NCBI GenBank assembly: GCA_016792625.1
Contig: JAEUKK010000096.1
Location: 62,001 to 126,000, forward strand
Origin: Deltaproteobacteria bacterium
GTDB taxonomy: Bacteria; Myxococcota_A; UBA796; UBA2385
Length of the DNA: 64,000 bases
Reading direction: 5' to 3'
The translations under genes and the position numbers were made by a program. This document shows, one piece after another, positions 7,595-14,875 of this stretch (positions within the stretch are counted from its first letter, which is position 1; every line of letters begins with the position of its first letter). The notes under the pieces are model-generated. The model had not been told where the DNA came from, ran no database searches, and was given only the letters and a program-made list of their open reading frames with translations.

Positions 7595-7905
7595 GCCGCC
7601 TCCTCTGCCCCAGCCAGCGCCGAGACCTGAAACATCTGTTCAGTGTCCGGCGTACCCGCCGGAGCGCCCCCATCGGCCACGACGGCCGTCGGCGCCGGAG
7701 GCTGCGCCTGCGCAAAGCTCAAGATCAGCTCCACCCGCTCATCGGCCGTGAGGCTGAGGGCGTCGCAGAGTGCGTTCAGTGTGGCGAAGCCCGGGCTCCG
7801 CCGACGGCCGGACTCGAGGGCGGCCAGGTACGACTGCGACATGCCGGTCCGCACCGCCAGAGCGGTTTGCGTCAGCCCGACGCGCTTTCGGAGGTCACGA
7901 AGCAT
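7591..7905 (-). CDS. XRE-family repressor (CI-like)
   Basis: A 104-residue protein. ATG 7905 is chosen because MLRDLRKRVGLTQTALAVRT is the normal beginning of an XRE domain; an upstream in-frame start at 7950 would place it inside the operators. The HTH spans about residues 8-55 (GLTQTALAVRTGMSQSYLAA, then LESGRRRSP). The rest is a short acidic/Ala tail with no peptidase domain, unlike LexA/CI proteins that self-cleave. The gene is divergent from another HTH gene at 7973. Two 19-bp palindromes (7910-7928, 7925-7943) cover its own promoter, so autoregulation is likely. Two further copies lie before the gene at 8529. It is the best candidate for the element's maintenance repressor. Confidence 0.8.
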   Translation of the reverse strand: MLRDLRKRVGLTQTALAVRTGMSQSYLAALESGRRRSPGFATLNALCDALSLTADERVELILSFAQAQPPAPTAVVADGGAPAGTPDTEQMFQVSALAGAEEAA

Positions 7906-7909
7906 GGCG

Positions 7910-7943
7910 TCTCCTCTACCAGAGATAGCACTACCCGAGATAA
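7910..7943. promoter_or_regulatory. Paired 19-bp operators between the divergent regulators
   Basis: Two copies of a dyad with ideal form TTAGCTCT-NNN-AGAGCTAA lie here. Site A at 7910-7928 is TCTCCTCT-ACC-AGAGATAG and site B at 7925-7943 is ATAGCACT-ACC-CGAGATAA. Their centres are 15 nt apart and they overlap by four bases. They match two better copies at 8472-8490 and 8497-8515. Sharing a motif between the regulator gap and the front of the rightward block marks them as binding sites of one of the two HTH proteins. Confidence 0.66.
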
Positions 7944-7950
7944 CATGCAA
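7922..7950 (-). promoter_or_regulatory. Predicted promoter of the repressor gene
   Basis: Reading leftward, TTGCAT (7950-7945) and TATCTC (7927-7922) are separated by 17 nt, 17 bp before the repressor ATG. Operator B lies across the spacer and operator A across the -10, so occupancy would block RNA polymerase. On the other strand GATAAC at 7939-7944 could serve as -10 for the gene at 7973, making overlapping divergent promoters. Confidence 0.45.
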
Positions 7951-7972
7951 GCGGGCAGAGCCCGGCTACCTC

Positions 7973-8332
7973 ATGCCGATGACCTCGCCTCTCCTTGCGC
8001 GGCTCCGTCAGGAGCGCCTCAAGCAAAAGATCTCCACCGCCGCCGTGGGCCAAGCCATTGACCTTGCGCAGTCCATGGTGAGCGCAGCCGAGCACGGTTC
8101 ACGCGACCCGAAGCTCGGTCACGTTGAGGCGTGGGCCAGCATGCTTGGCTTCGACCTCGCACTCGTCGCTCGGACCGGGCCCGAGCTGGGCGCTCGGCAG
8201 CAGCTGGTCCTTGATCTGATGCGCGAGGTCCTCACCAAGCTCCCCGAGTCAGACCTCGACCTGTGGGAGGCTGAGCTCCGCATACGTCGCCGTCAGCTCG
8301 GCCTGGCTCCCGACAGCAAGAGCAACCAGTAG
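7973..8332 (+). CDS. Second HTH regulator, divergent (Cro-like position)
   Basis: A 119-residue protein. The start is ATG 7973 or ATG 7979; neither has a clear Shine-Dalgarno. The N-terminal part is an XRE-like helix-turn-helix: LLARLRQERLKQKISTAAVG, then QAIDLAQSMVSAAEHGSRDP, KLGHVEAWASMLGFDLALVA. The C-terminal half (about 75-119) is an amphipathic helical segment rich in Leu, Glu and Arg, probably for dimerisation. It is transcribed away from the CI-like repressor across shared operators, so by position it corresponds to Cro. It does not run straight into the next gene: about 200 bp with two more operators and a promoter intervene. Function as counter-repressor is inferred from arrangement. 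Confidence 0.68.
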   Translation: MPMTSPLLARLRQERLKQKISTAAVGQAIDLAQSMVSAAEHGSRDPKLGHVEAWASMLGFDLALVARTGPELGARQQLVLDLMREVLTKLPESDLDLWEAELRIRRRQLGLAPDSKSNQ

Positions 8333-8528
8333 GCAATCAGGACACCGAGCCGTGGTGCCCGGGGTGCCATGAGGCGCACGGCCAGCACGCGCTTTTCGTG
8401 CGCGAGCTGATCCGCGTCGGCTTGATGATTGTCACGAGTTGTCACGGCAGGCCCCCACCGGTGGTTCATCGTTAGCTCTACCAGGGATAATCGGAGTAAG
8501 CTCTATCAGAGCTAACTCGGAGGCCCCG
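8333..8528. promoter_or_regulatory. Promoter and paired operators of the rightward block
   Basis: Operator C (8472-8490, TTAGCTCT-ACC-AGGGATAA) and operator D (8497-8515, TAAGCTCT-ATC-AGAGCTAA) have centres 25 nt apart. A possible promoter is GGTTCA (8463-8468), 17 nt, GATAAT (8486-8491), with the -10 overlapping the end of operator C. The repressor would therefore shut off the block that starts at 8529. Upstream are a direct repeat GTCACG at 8431 and 8441 and a 7-bp inverted repeat GCGCACG/CGTGCGC near 8371-8402 that may end the HTH transcript. Confidence 0.6.
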
Positions 8529-9059
8529 ATGCATGAGCAGCCTACCGCTGACCGAACTGGGTCAGCCAACCACAACCTGTCCGACTTCGCTGCGCGGACA
8601 GCCGATGACCTCAGCCCTGAGGCGGCCGCGGCGTATGCGGAACTCCTGCGGGAGGCGTACCAGGGTCCGTTCCATTGGGGCGAGGGTGACGGCGTTCACC
8701 ACCGCAGCGCCTGGCTGCTGCTGAGCCCGAGCGGCGCCATCGTTGGGGCTGGGCTCAGCCAGGCCGAGGCAGCCAAGGCGGTCGGCTTGGACCTCGACCT
8801 GCCGACCGGCTTTGCGTTCGCCCGCCTCGCGGTCGTGGGCGACCTTCGCGCGCTGCACGCGGTGACCGACCCGCTGTTCTCGGGCTGGCGCGTCTGCCTG
8901 GGGCCGGCGCTCGCAGCCGCGCTTCGGGGCGTGGAGCGCCGCCTGCGCGCGCAGGACCGGGAGCGCCTGTCGCTCGAGCTCGCTGCGCAGCCGCAGTCGG
9001 ACCCCGCTGCAGAGCCCGACACCGAAGAGCTGCCCTTCGACACCGCGGTGCGCGCATGA
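8529..9059 (+). CDS. First gene of the rightward block, unknown function
   Basis: A 176-residue protein. The ATG at 8529 is fixed by CGGAGG 5-6 nt upstream and lies 14 nt after operator D; an open extension to 8439 would run through both operators and is rejected. The protein begins with a helical segment (LSDFAARTADDLSPEAAAAY), then AELLREAYQGPFHWGEGDGV. A beta-strand core follows (HRSAWLLLSPSGAIVGAGLS, FAFARLAVVGDL) and a helical, acidic tail ends it. No family is recognised. It is coupled to the next gene by an ATGA overlap. Being the first gene under the operators suggests an early lytic or excision function, which is inference from position. Confidence 0.62.
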   Translation: MHEQPTADRTGSANHNLSDFAARTADDLSPEAAAAYAELLREAYQGPFHWGEGDGVHHRSAWLLLSPSGAIVGAGLSQAEAAKAVGLDLDLPTGFAFARLAVVGDLRALHAVTDPLFSGWRVCLGPALAAALRGVERRLRAQDRERLSLELAAQPQSDPAAEPDTEELPFDTAVRA

Positions 9060-10462
9060 ACGCCCCACGTCGCGATGTCACCGCCGGGCACCGCAACCAC
9101 CTGCCCACCAGCCTGCTGCGGATGGCCGCGCGGGGCCTGGCCAACGGCCAGTGGTTCAGCGTCGGGCCCGAGACCCTCAACGCGGTGATGGCCCGCACGG
9201 GCTTGCCGGCCACCGAGCGCGACCAGGTCGCGGAGCTGTCCAGCCAGGTCGACGGCTGGGCGCTGAGGGGCAAGCTGACCGCCCCGGAGGCGGGTGTGCT
9301 GCGCTTGCGAGTGCAGGGGGAGCATGGCCCGGCGTTCACCCTCGACCGCCGCCGTGGCGGGGAGGGGTGGGAGTACCGCTTGTGGAGCGGCGGCCCCCCG
9401 ACGGAGTCGCCGTTCCCGCCCTCGCCCCAGGTGGCCCCGCACCCCACCAGCGCGCCCCGTTGGCTGCGGCCCGAGCGGGTCGTGTCGGGGGTCGAGCGCT
9501 CCGCTGCAGACGACGACGACCGTCCCGTCGTCGCCCCGCCGGTCCCTGAGCAACCGCTGCAGGAGGCGGCCGGCGCGGCCGGCTCGGTCGAGGCCTCCGT
9601 GCCTGCGACGGAGGAGCCCCCGGCCGAGGCCTCCGCGACCGCGCCGGCGCCCGCGACGGACGAGGCCCCGGCCAAGCCCGTGTGCAGCCAGGAAGGCTGC
9701 GGGTCCATCGCGCAGTCTCGCGGCATGTGCAACGTCCACTACAACCGCGACCGGCGCAAACGGCTGGCCACCGAGAAGGCCGCGCGTCGCCCGGAGACCC
9801 CGCCGTCGGCGGCGTCAACGCCAAACGCGCGCCTCTGCCTGGAGCCGGACTGCGGCGCCCCGGTCAAGGTCAAGGGACGCTGCCACCGCTGCCATCAACG
9901 CCAATGGTGGCGCCAGAACGCCGAGCGCATCAACCTTCGGCGCAGCGCCCGCAAACGCGAGCAGGTGCTGCCCGCCCGCCTCGAGGGCGACCCGGCCCTC
10001 GCCGCCGATCTCGCCGCGGCTGTCCGCGAGGCCGAAGCCAAAGCTGACGCGCTGATCAGCGCGGCCGAGGCCAAGGCCGCCGCCCTGGTGGCCGAGGCCC
10101 AGCGCAAGGCCGACGAGCTGCGCGCGACCGCACGCCGCGACGCGGAAGGCCTCCGCGCGCAGGCGCGGCTGGTCGCTGCGCCTTGGACGGTCGTCGTCCG
10201 CGGGCCCGACCAGCACATCACCGTGGTCATGCGCCTCGACCCGGACGACGCGCCGGTCTGTCGGGCGGGCCGCGACGAGTCGGGCTGGGCGGTCAGCGTG
10301 TGGCCGCCTGGTCGCTCGCCGGCGCCCGCGCCGGTGCAGCTCCGCGCCCAGACCATGTCTGCCGCCCTCCAACTGGCCGACGCGGCGAGCGCCGGCTTCG
10401 GCTGGCGGCTCCTCAGCTCCCCCCGCACTGGGGCCGTCGGCCCCGCCGAGGTCCAGCCATGA
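9056..10462 (+). CDS. Large zinc-finger / coiled-coil protein, unknown function
   Basis: A 468-residue protein, ATGA-coupled at both ends. Residues 1-120 are a compact N-terminal domain. Residues 120-205 are a Pro/Ala/Glu linker. Two Cys/His modules follow. The first is CSQEGCGSIAQSRGMCNVHY with a basic RDRRKR tail (about 210-235). The second is CLEPDCGAPVKVKGRCHRCH followed by QRQWWRQN (about 262-290). Both match C-x4-C-x8-C-x2-H/C zinc sites like those in phage HNH-like or recombination-associated DNA-binding proteins, but no catalytic HNH triad is evident. Residues 325-380 are a strongly predicted coiled coil of Ala/Glu/Lys/Arg heptads, and the end is a small beta-rich domain. Likely a DNA-binding architectural protein; exact role unknown. 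Confidence 0.6.
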   Translation: MNAPRRDVTAGHRNHLPTSLLRMAARGLANGQWFSVGPETLNAVMARTGLPATERDQVAELSSQVDGWALRGKLTAPEAGVLRLRVQGEHGPAFTLDRRRGGEGWEYRLWSGGPPTESPFPPSPQVAPHPTSAPRWLRPERVVSGVERSAADDDDRPVVAPPVPEQPLQEAAGAAGSVEASVPATEEPPAEASATAPAPATDEAPAKPVCSQEGCGSIAQSRGMCNVHYNRDRRKRLATEKAARRPETPPSAASTPNARLCLEPDCGAPVKVKGRCHRCHQRQWWRQNAERINLRRSARKREQVLPARLEGDPALAADLAAAVREAEAKADALISAAEAKAAALVAEAQRKADELRATARRDAEGLRAQARLVAAPWTVVVRGPDQHITVVMRLDPDDAPVCRAGRDESGWAVSVWPPGRSPAPAPVQLRAQTMSAALQLADAASAGFGWRLLSSPRTGAVGPAEVQP

Positions 10463-10905
10463 ACGCGCACACTTCCTTATCCCAGGGGGCCGTTCTCGGC
10501 GGCACAACCCCAGCTGCCGCGGAGGCCGGGCGCCTCGACGCGGTGGTGCTGCTCTTCCACGGCGACAGCTTGGTCGCCGCCGGCCTCGACCGCGACGAGG
10601 CCGAGGCTGCCCTGCTGGCGGAGCACGTCGGCGATGACCTCGAGGTGGGCGTCGAGACAGGCGATTGGATCGCCCGCCTCGACGCGGTGGAGATGCGGCT
10701 CGACGGGCCGAGGCCCGCGGTTTCGGCCTTGCTGGCGCTGATCACAGTCAACCAGCGCGCGGGCGTGGTCCTCGGCGCAGGCCTCGAGGCGTTTCAATCC
10801 CCGTTTCAATCCCCAACGGGGCCCGCGTTCATAACCGCGGGGCAGGCCGAAGGCCTCTGGGCCGACCGCGAGTACGACTGCGCCGAGCTGAGCCTTCCTT
10901 TCTGA
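10459..10905 (+). CDS. Hypothetical protein of the rightward block
   Basis: A 148-residue protein starting at ATG 10459, overlapping the previous stop (ATGA). It has alternating helices and strands (GRLDAVVLLFHGDSLVAAGL, then EAEAALLAEHVGDDLEVGVE, WIARLDAVEMRLDG, then VSALLALITVNQRAGVVLGA). No family is recognised. Near the C-terminus a perfect 12-bp duplication (10791-10814) gives the residues FQSPFQSP, which looks like a recent slippage event that kept the frame. It precedes the recombination ATPase by 31 bp with a GGAGGACC Shine-Dalgarno between. Real gene by coupling and codon use; function unknown. Confidence 0.52.
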   Translation: MNAHTSLSQGAVLGGTTPAAAEAGRLDAVVLLFHGDSLVAAGLDRDEAEAALLAEHVGDDLEVGVETGDWIARLDAVEMRLDGPRPAVSALLALITVNQRAGVVLGAGLEAFQSPFQSPTGPAFITAGQAEGLWADREYDCAELSLPF

Positions 10906-10936
10906 ACCGGGGCACGCGCCCCACACCGGAGGACCG

Positions 10937-12232
10937 ATGCAGAACAACAACACCAAGGGCATGCAGCTCAAGCGCGCGGTCAAGAGCCAGTCCTACCTGC
11001 GGCTGGGCATCAGCGGCCCGGCCGGCGCCGGCAAGACCTGGACCGCCCTCGAGGTCGCCTCGCGGCTGGTGCCCGACGCGCGCATCGCCGTGCTCGACAC
11101 CGAGCTGGGCAGCGCGAGCAAGTACGCTGACCACTTCACCTTCGACGTCATCGAGCTCGACCACTACCGCCCCCAGGGCGTCCTCGACTTCCTGCACCTC
11201 TGCGAGCGCGAGGGCTACCACGTCGCCATCATCGACTCGGTGAGCCCGTTCTGGAACGGCCCAGGCGGCTTCCTCGAGATGGTCGACGACGAGGTCGCCC
11301 GGCAGAAGGCGAGCCGACAGAGCGGGCGCGGCGACAGCTTCACGGCCTGGAAGCCGGTGGACGCGGCCTACGCGAAGTGGGTCATCGACATCTTGGCCAG
11401 CCGCGTGCACGTCATCTTCACGCTCCGGGCCAAGATGGCCTACGAGCAGAGCAAAGACGGCAACGGCAAGGCTCAGGTGGTGAAGCTCGGCCTCGCGCCG
11501 GTCTTCCGTGACACCTTCCCCTACGAGCTCGACGTCATGCTCGAGATGGACCAGGACCACGTCGGCGTCGTGACCAAGACTCGCGTGCATGGTCTTGATG
11601 ACAACGTGCACCGGAAGCCGGGGGCAGTCTTCACCCAGCGCCTGGTCGACTGGCTGAGCTCGGGGCCGCCGCCCCGCGCGCCGCTGACGACGCCCCCGCC
11701 AGCGGGCGACGAGGGCCAGCCAGCCGGCGAGCCCAGCGCGTCGACGGGCACCGCCCGCGCGAAGGCCTCCAGCGCCGCCAAGGCGACGACCAGCGCTGCG
11801 CCGGAGACCTGGGCCGACCTCGAGGACGGCTTCCGCGGGGCCCTCGCCGGCCTCCAGCCCCCGGTGACCGTCGAGGACCTCGAGGCCTGGCGCCAAGCCG
11901 CGGGCCTGCCGGCCGTGCGCACCTTGCGGGCGGAAGGGCTGCGGGCGCTCTTCGCCGACCTGCGCGACGGCGCCTGCCCCTACTGGGACTGGCAGCACGA
12001 CCGGCCCGACCCGCGCTGGACCAAGGAGGAGGCCCGCTACAAGGCCGCCGTCGAGGGCCTCGGTCTGACGATGGAGGCGGTGCAGGCCTGGTTCCGCGCC
12101 ACCGACGGCAAAGGCGCGCACCAGGTGGGCACCGACCGCCGCAAGGCGCTGCTCGACCTGGTCACCGCGCGGAAGGCCGAGGGCAAGGACCCTCTGCCGC
12201 CCGCCGCCCGGCAGGGAGCGGCGGCCAAGTGA
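10937..12232 (+). CDS. RecA-fold ATPase of phage recombination/replication (Sak4/AAA_24-like)
   Basis: A 431-residue protein with a strong Shine-Dalgarno (GGAGGACC) before ATG 10937. The Walker A motif is GPAGAGKT at residues 27-34. Walker B is HVAIIDSV with the Asp at residue 100, and a long conserved block around 185-230 follows. This plan matches the phage AAA_24/Sak4 family, RecA-like ATPases that work with single-strand annealing or single-strand-binding proteins in homologous recombination. Residues 240-290 form a Pro/Ala linker and the C-terminal about 140 residues a second helical domain. It is coupled (GTGA) to a 3'-5' exonuclease, a natural partner for end processing. No RecT/Erf-type annealase is visible in the window. 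Confidence 0.78.
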   Translation: MQNNNTKGMQLKRAVKSQSYLRLGISGPAGAGKTWTALEVASRLVPDARIAVLDTELGSASKYADHFTFDVIELDHYRPQGVLDFLHLCEREGYHVAIIDSVSPFWNGPGGFLEMVDDEVARQKASRQSGRGDSFTAWKPVDAAYAKWVIDILASRVHVIFTLRAKMAYEQSKDGNGKAQVVKLGLAPVFRDTFPYELDVMLEMDQDHVGVVTKTRVHGLDDNVHRKPGAVFTQRLVDWLSSGPPPRAPLTTPPPAGDEGQPAGEPSASTGTARAKASSAAKATTSAAPETWADLEDGFRGALAGLQPPVTVEDLEAWRQAAGLPAVRTLRAEGLRALFADLRDGACPYWDWQHDRPDPRWTKEEARYKAAVEGLGLTMEAVQAWFRATDGKGAHQVGTDRRKALLDLVTARKAEGKDPLPPAARQGAAAK

Positions 12233-12945
12233 GCCCCGGAGCACTCAGCGCCATCGACGAGCGCAGCCCGCTGGACAGCGTGCCGCTCGTGGTCTTCGAC
12301 ACCGAGACGACCGGCCTCGACCCCTGGGACGAGGGGCACCGGGTGGTGTCGCTAGCCATGGTCCACGCGACGCTCGACGGCGTCGAGACCCGCGACGTGC
12401 TGTCTGTGGTCGTCGACCCGGAGCGGTCGGTGCCCGCGGCGGCCGCTGCGGTGCACGGCCTCACCGACGCCTGGCTCGCCGAGCAGCGGGCCAAGGGCGA
12501 GCTGCCGCGCTGGGCGGAGATCCAGCCGCGGGTCGCGGCCGGCATGCGGGGTCGGCTGCCCATGGCCTACAACCTGCGCTTCGACGCCCAGATGCTGCGG
12601 GCCGCGCTGGGGCGGCCGCGGCCCCCGGCCGACTACACCCCGCCCGGCCTCGACCCGCGGCTGTGGGCCGCCGCCCTCTGGCCCGGAGAGCGGCAGCGCC
12701 TCGGCGACGTCTGTCAGCGCCTCGGGGTCGAGCTGCACGACTGGCACAACGCGCTGGCCGACACCCACGCGGCCCTCGCCGCGGCGCGGGGGATGCTGCC
12801 CCTGCTGCGGGCGGCCGGGCACCGCATGGACACGGTGGGCGACGCCTACGCCCTGCAGCGGCGCTTCGCCGCCGAGGTCGAGGCCGCCTACACCAGCCGC
12901 CGGGCCCGCCGCGGCCGCTCGACTCGCGGCTCCAGCCGCCGCTGA
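12229..12945 (+). CDS. DnaQ-like 3'-5' exonuclease (DEDDh family)
   Basis: A 238-residue protein starting at GTG 12229 (GTGA overlap with the ATPase). All three DEDD exonuclease motifs are present: Exo I FDTETTGLD (Asp24, Glu26), Exo II AYNLRFDAQML (Asp119), and Exo III with His173 and Asp178 (HNALADTHAAL), which makes it the DEDDh subclass. It resembles stand-alone epsilon-type proofreading subunits and phage exonucleases. It would use Mg or Mn to remove nucleotides from DNA 3' ends, producing substrates for the adjacent ATPase or editing element replication. The C-terminus is a basic Arg-rich tail that could grip DNA. Family assignment is firm; the specific pathway is inferred from the operon. 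Confidence 0.85.
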   Translation: MSPGALSAIDERSPLDSVPLVVFDTETTGLDPWDEGHRVVSLAMVHATLDGVETRDVLSVVVDPERSVPAAAAAVHGLTDAWLAEQRAKGELPRWAEIQPRVAAGMRGRLPMAYNLRFDAQMLRAALGRPRPPADYTPPGLDPRLWAAALWPGERQRLGDVCQRLGVELHDWHNALADTHAALAAARGMLPLLRAAGHRMDTVGDAYALQRRFAAEVEAAYTSRRARRGRSTRGSSRR

Positions 12946-13089
12946 GCTGACCAACCTGGGGGCCCTTCTGCAGGCCCGCGCGCCCCCTGCTCTGCATCCC
13001 AAGCGCACCTGCCCCCTGCCCGCTGGGCCCAGGGGACGCCCGCGGCTTTGCCCGCGGACGGCCCGGCACTTCTCTCACTGGAGGTCGAG

Positions 13090-13497
13090 ATGCACGCACC
13101 AGCCCCCGCCACGCCACGCAACCCAAGGGGTGCCCGCGCCGCTGTGCGCCGGTCCAAACCCAGCACCCAATTGGTCCCGGCGCCCCTCGTCCCGCGCACG
13201 CAGGAGGCGGCGGTGCCCAAGGCGGCCGACGCGCTCGTGGCGCTGGTGCGCGAGGCGGAAGGCCTGCGGGCGCGCTGGCTCGAGCTCACCGGCGACCGCT
13301 GGCAGGAGGTGGCCCGGCGCCTGCTGCGGGCGCGGCTGCGCGCGGTCGAGGCCGACGCTCGCCTGCTGGGCGCGGCGCTGGAGAAGGCCCTCGGCCCCGA
13401 CGGCGCGCGGGAGGCCTGCGCGGCCGCAGTCGACCGGCTCGAGGCCGTGGAGGCCGCCCGACCACCGGCGCCCGGCGCCTGGGACCCGCAACCCTGA
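13090..13497 (+). CDS. Hypothetical helical protein of the rightward block
   Basis: A 135-residue protein. ATG 13090 is preceded by CTGGAGG at ideal spacing; an earlier in-frame ATG at 13048 lacks one. The N-terminal 40 residues are Pro/Ala/Arg-rich and probably disordered. Residues 45-125 are almost all helix (EAAVPKAADALVALVREAEG, then LRARWLELTGDRWQEVARRL, LRARLRAVEADARLLGAALE), suggesting a coiled coil or helical bundle. No family or motif is recognised. About 145 bp without a gene separate it from the exonuclease. Confidence 0.55.
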   Translation: MHAPAPATPRNPRGARAAVRRSKPSTQLVPAPLVPRTQEAAVPKAADALVALVREAEGLRARWLELTGDRWQEVARRLLRARLRAVEADARLLGAALEKALGPDGAREACAAAVDRLEAVEAARPPAPGAWDPQP

Positions 13498-13513
13498 ACC
13501 CCCCGGAGGTGCC

Positions 13514-13705
13514 ATGGAAGAGCTGCTGCTGATGGTTGTCCTCAAGGTGATGGTCGAGCGCGCGCTCGAGTGGGCGGCCCGGCGGGCTGGGCTCAGCCGG
13601 CCGCCGCCCGGCGCGCTCGTGCGCGTGGCGATCTCCTGGGCGGGTGTGCTGGTCGAGTTCCACGCGCTCCAAGCGCCCGCCGGCGCGCTCGGGCCGACGC
13701 CATGA
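13514..13705 (+). CDS. Small hydrophobic protein
   Basis: A 63-residue protein with a clear GGAGG Shine-Dalgarno 5 nt before ATG 13514. The sequence starts MEELLLMVVLKVMVERALEW, then a short basic stretch (AARRAGL), and ends with a second apolar helix (VRVAISWAGVLVEFHALQA). It could be a peripheral or small membrane protein, or a mini-helical adaptor; hydrophobicity is only moderate. The stop overlaps the next ATG (ATGA), supporting that it is translated. No family recognised. Confidence 0.5.
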   Translation: MEELLLMVVLKVMVERALEWAARRAGLSRPPPGALVRVAISWAGVLVEFHALQAPAGALGPTP

Positions 13706-13992
13706 GCCCGGCACACCCCGCCGCCGGCGCCGAGCCCGCGGCTGCCCCCGACCTGGCCGCGGCCCACGCGCGCGACGAGCGCGTGCTCGGGGCCCTGCGC
13801 CTGCACACCTGCCCGGGCCGCCCGCTGGCCCCGGTGCAGCTCGCCGCCCACCTGCCCGGCCTCGCCGCCGGGGAGGTGGCGGCCTCTCTGCGGCGCCTGG
13901 CCCTGCGCGGCGCCGCCCACCGACACCTGGGGCCCGACGGGGCCCGGCAGTTCCGGGCCAGCTTGGGCCCGGCTTGGAGGTCCGATGCTTGA
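13702..13992 (+). CDS. Small winged-helix-like protein
   Basis: A 96-residue protein, ATGA-coupled to the small gene before it. Residues 25-85 (DERVLGALRLHTCPGRPLAP, VQLAAHLPGLAAGEVAASLR, RLALRGAAHRHLG) have the helix-helix-recognition-helix-wing pattern of a winged-helix domain. There the second helix is AAHLPG and the third helix starts at AGEVAASLRRL. This is typical of small MarR- or Rrf2-like modules found in phage early regions. No metal site or ligand pocket is visible. A DNA-binding role is likely but unproven. Confidence 0.5.
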   Translation: MSPAHPAAGAEPAAAPDLAAAHARDERVLGALRLHTCPGRPLAPVQLAAHLPGLAAGEVAASLRRLALRGAAHRHLGPDGARQFRASLGPAWRSDA

Positions 13993-14875
13993 GTTTGTGC
14001 CGGAGACGGCAGCCCGAACCGCCGACCAATGGTGCCCCTGGTGCGCGGCGCCGTGCTTCGTGAACTCCGCGGGCCAGTGCACCGGCTGCGGGGGCGACCT
14101 GGTCGTGCCGCTGCCGTCCGCTGAGCTGCCAGTCTCGCGGGTGCGCATCGTCGCGGAGCACCACCTCGCCCACGACGTCGAGCTCGCGGACCCCGCCGGG
14201 GCTCTGCTCCCGCTGATCAGCACGCCGGAGGACCTCGCGCGGTGGCTCGCCACCGTGGTCGGCAGTCACCAGGCCGAACTCGAGGCCGCGGCCTTTCTCG
14301 ATCTCAAGAGCGAGCTTCAGGACGTTGCCCAGCACCTGCTGGCCGAGCTGGGGGAGGGCGAGGCGCGTCTGAGCCGCCTCGACGCGCGCATCCGCGAGGC
14401 CGCCGTGGCCGCGGACCTGCCGCTGTTGGTGACCACCGCTGCCGGGCGTGTCGTCGAGCTCACCGCTGATGAACTCGTGCTCGCGTTGGGCGAGGCCGCG
14501 GCCCGCGGGCGGGAGGCGCCGGCCCCCGCGCCGCTGGTCGGCACGCCCACCCTGACCCACGGCCTTGAGGCCCTCGCGGCCTACGAGGCTGGTGCGCCTG
14601 CCCGCCCGGCTGACCCGACGGCCGACGCGCTCCGCGATCTGCACGCTGAGGTCGACCGCCTGTCGGCCGAGGTCGAGAGCCACCAGGCCGCCGCCCGGCG
14701 CGCCGTGGGCCTGCTGCAGCGCGCGGCTGCCGCCCTGCGGGCGCTCGACGCCGAGGTGCAGGCAGGGTCCTGGCGCGGGGCCGAGCTGCAGCTGGGCGGA
14801 CCGCTGAGCGACCAGACCCTGCGGGGCCTGGCTGACCACCTCGAGGGCGAGCTGCGCCGGCCGGTGCGGGGGTGA
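13985..14875 (+). CDS. Zinc-ribbon and coiled-coil protein, unknown function
   Basis: A 296-residue protein with a GGAGG Shine-Dalgarno before ATG 13985, overlapping the end of the preceding gene by 8 nt. The N-terminus is a zinc ribbon: WCPWCAAPC at residues 16-24 and CTGC about ten residues later. The body is a helical protein with Glu/Leu/Ala heptads (about 90-150 and 210-290), including DLHAEVDRLSAEVESHQAAA, which predicts a coiled coil. No catalytic motif or family recognised. It closes the tightly packed rightward block; after it about 540 bp are non-coding. Confidence 0.52.
   Translation: MLEFVPETAARTADQWCPWCAAPCFVNSAGQCTGCGGDLVVPLPSAELPVSRVRIVAEHHLAHDVELADPAGALLPLISTPEDLARWLATVVGSHQAELEAAAFLDLKSELQDVAQHLLAELGEGEARLSRLDARIREAAVAADLPLLVTTAAGRVVELTADELVLALGEAAARGREAPAPAPLVGTPTLTHGLEALAAYEAGAPARPADPTADALRDLHAEVDRLSAEVESHQAAARRAVGLLQRAAAALRALDAEVQAGSWRGAELQLGGPLSDQTLRGLADHLEGELRRPVRG

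Noticed and set aside
10791..10814. Two tandem copies of GTTTCAATCCCC, a sequence seen in some CRISPR repeats
   Set aside because: The copies are adjacent without a spacer, occur only twice and keep the frame of a gene (FQSPFQSP); no array or cas gene is present. Treated as a local duplication.
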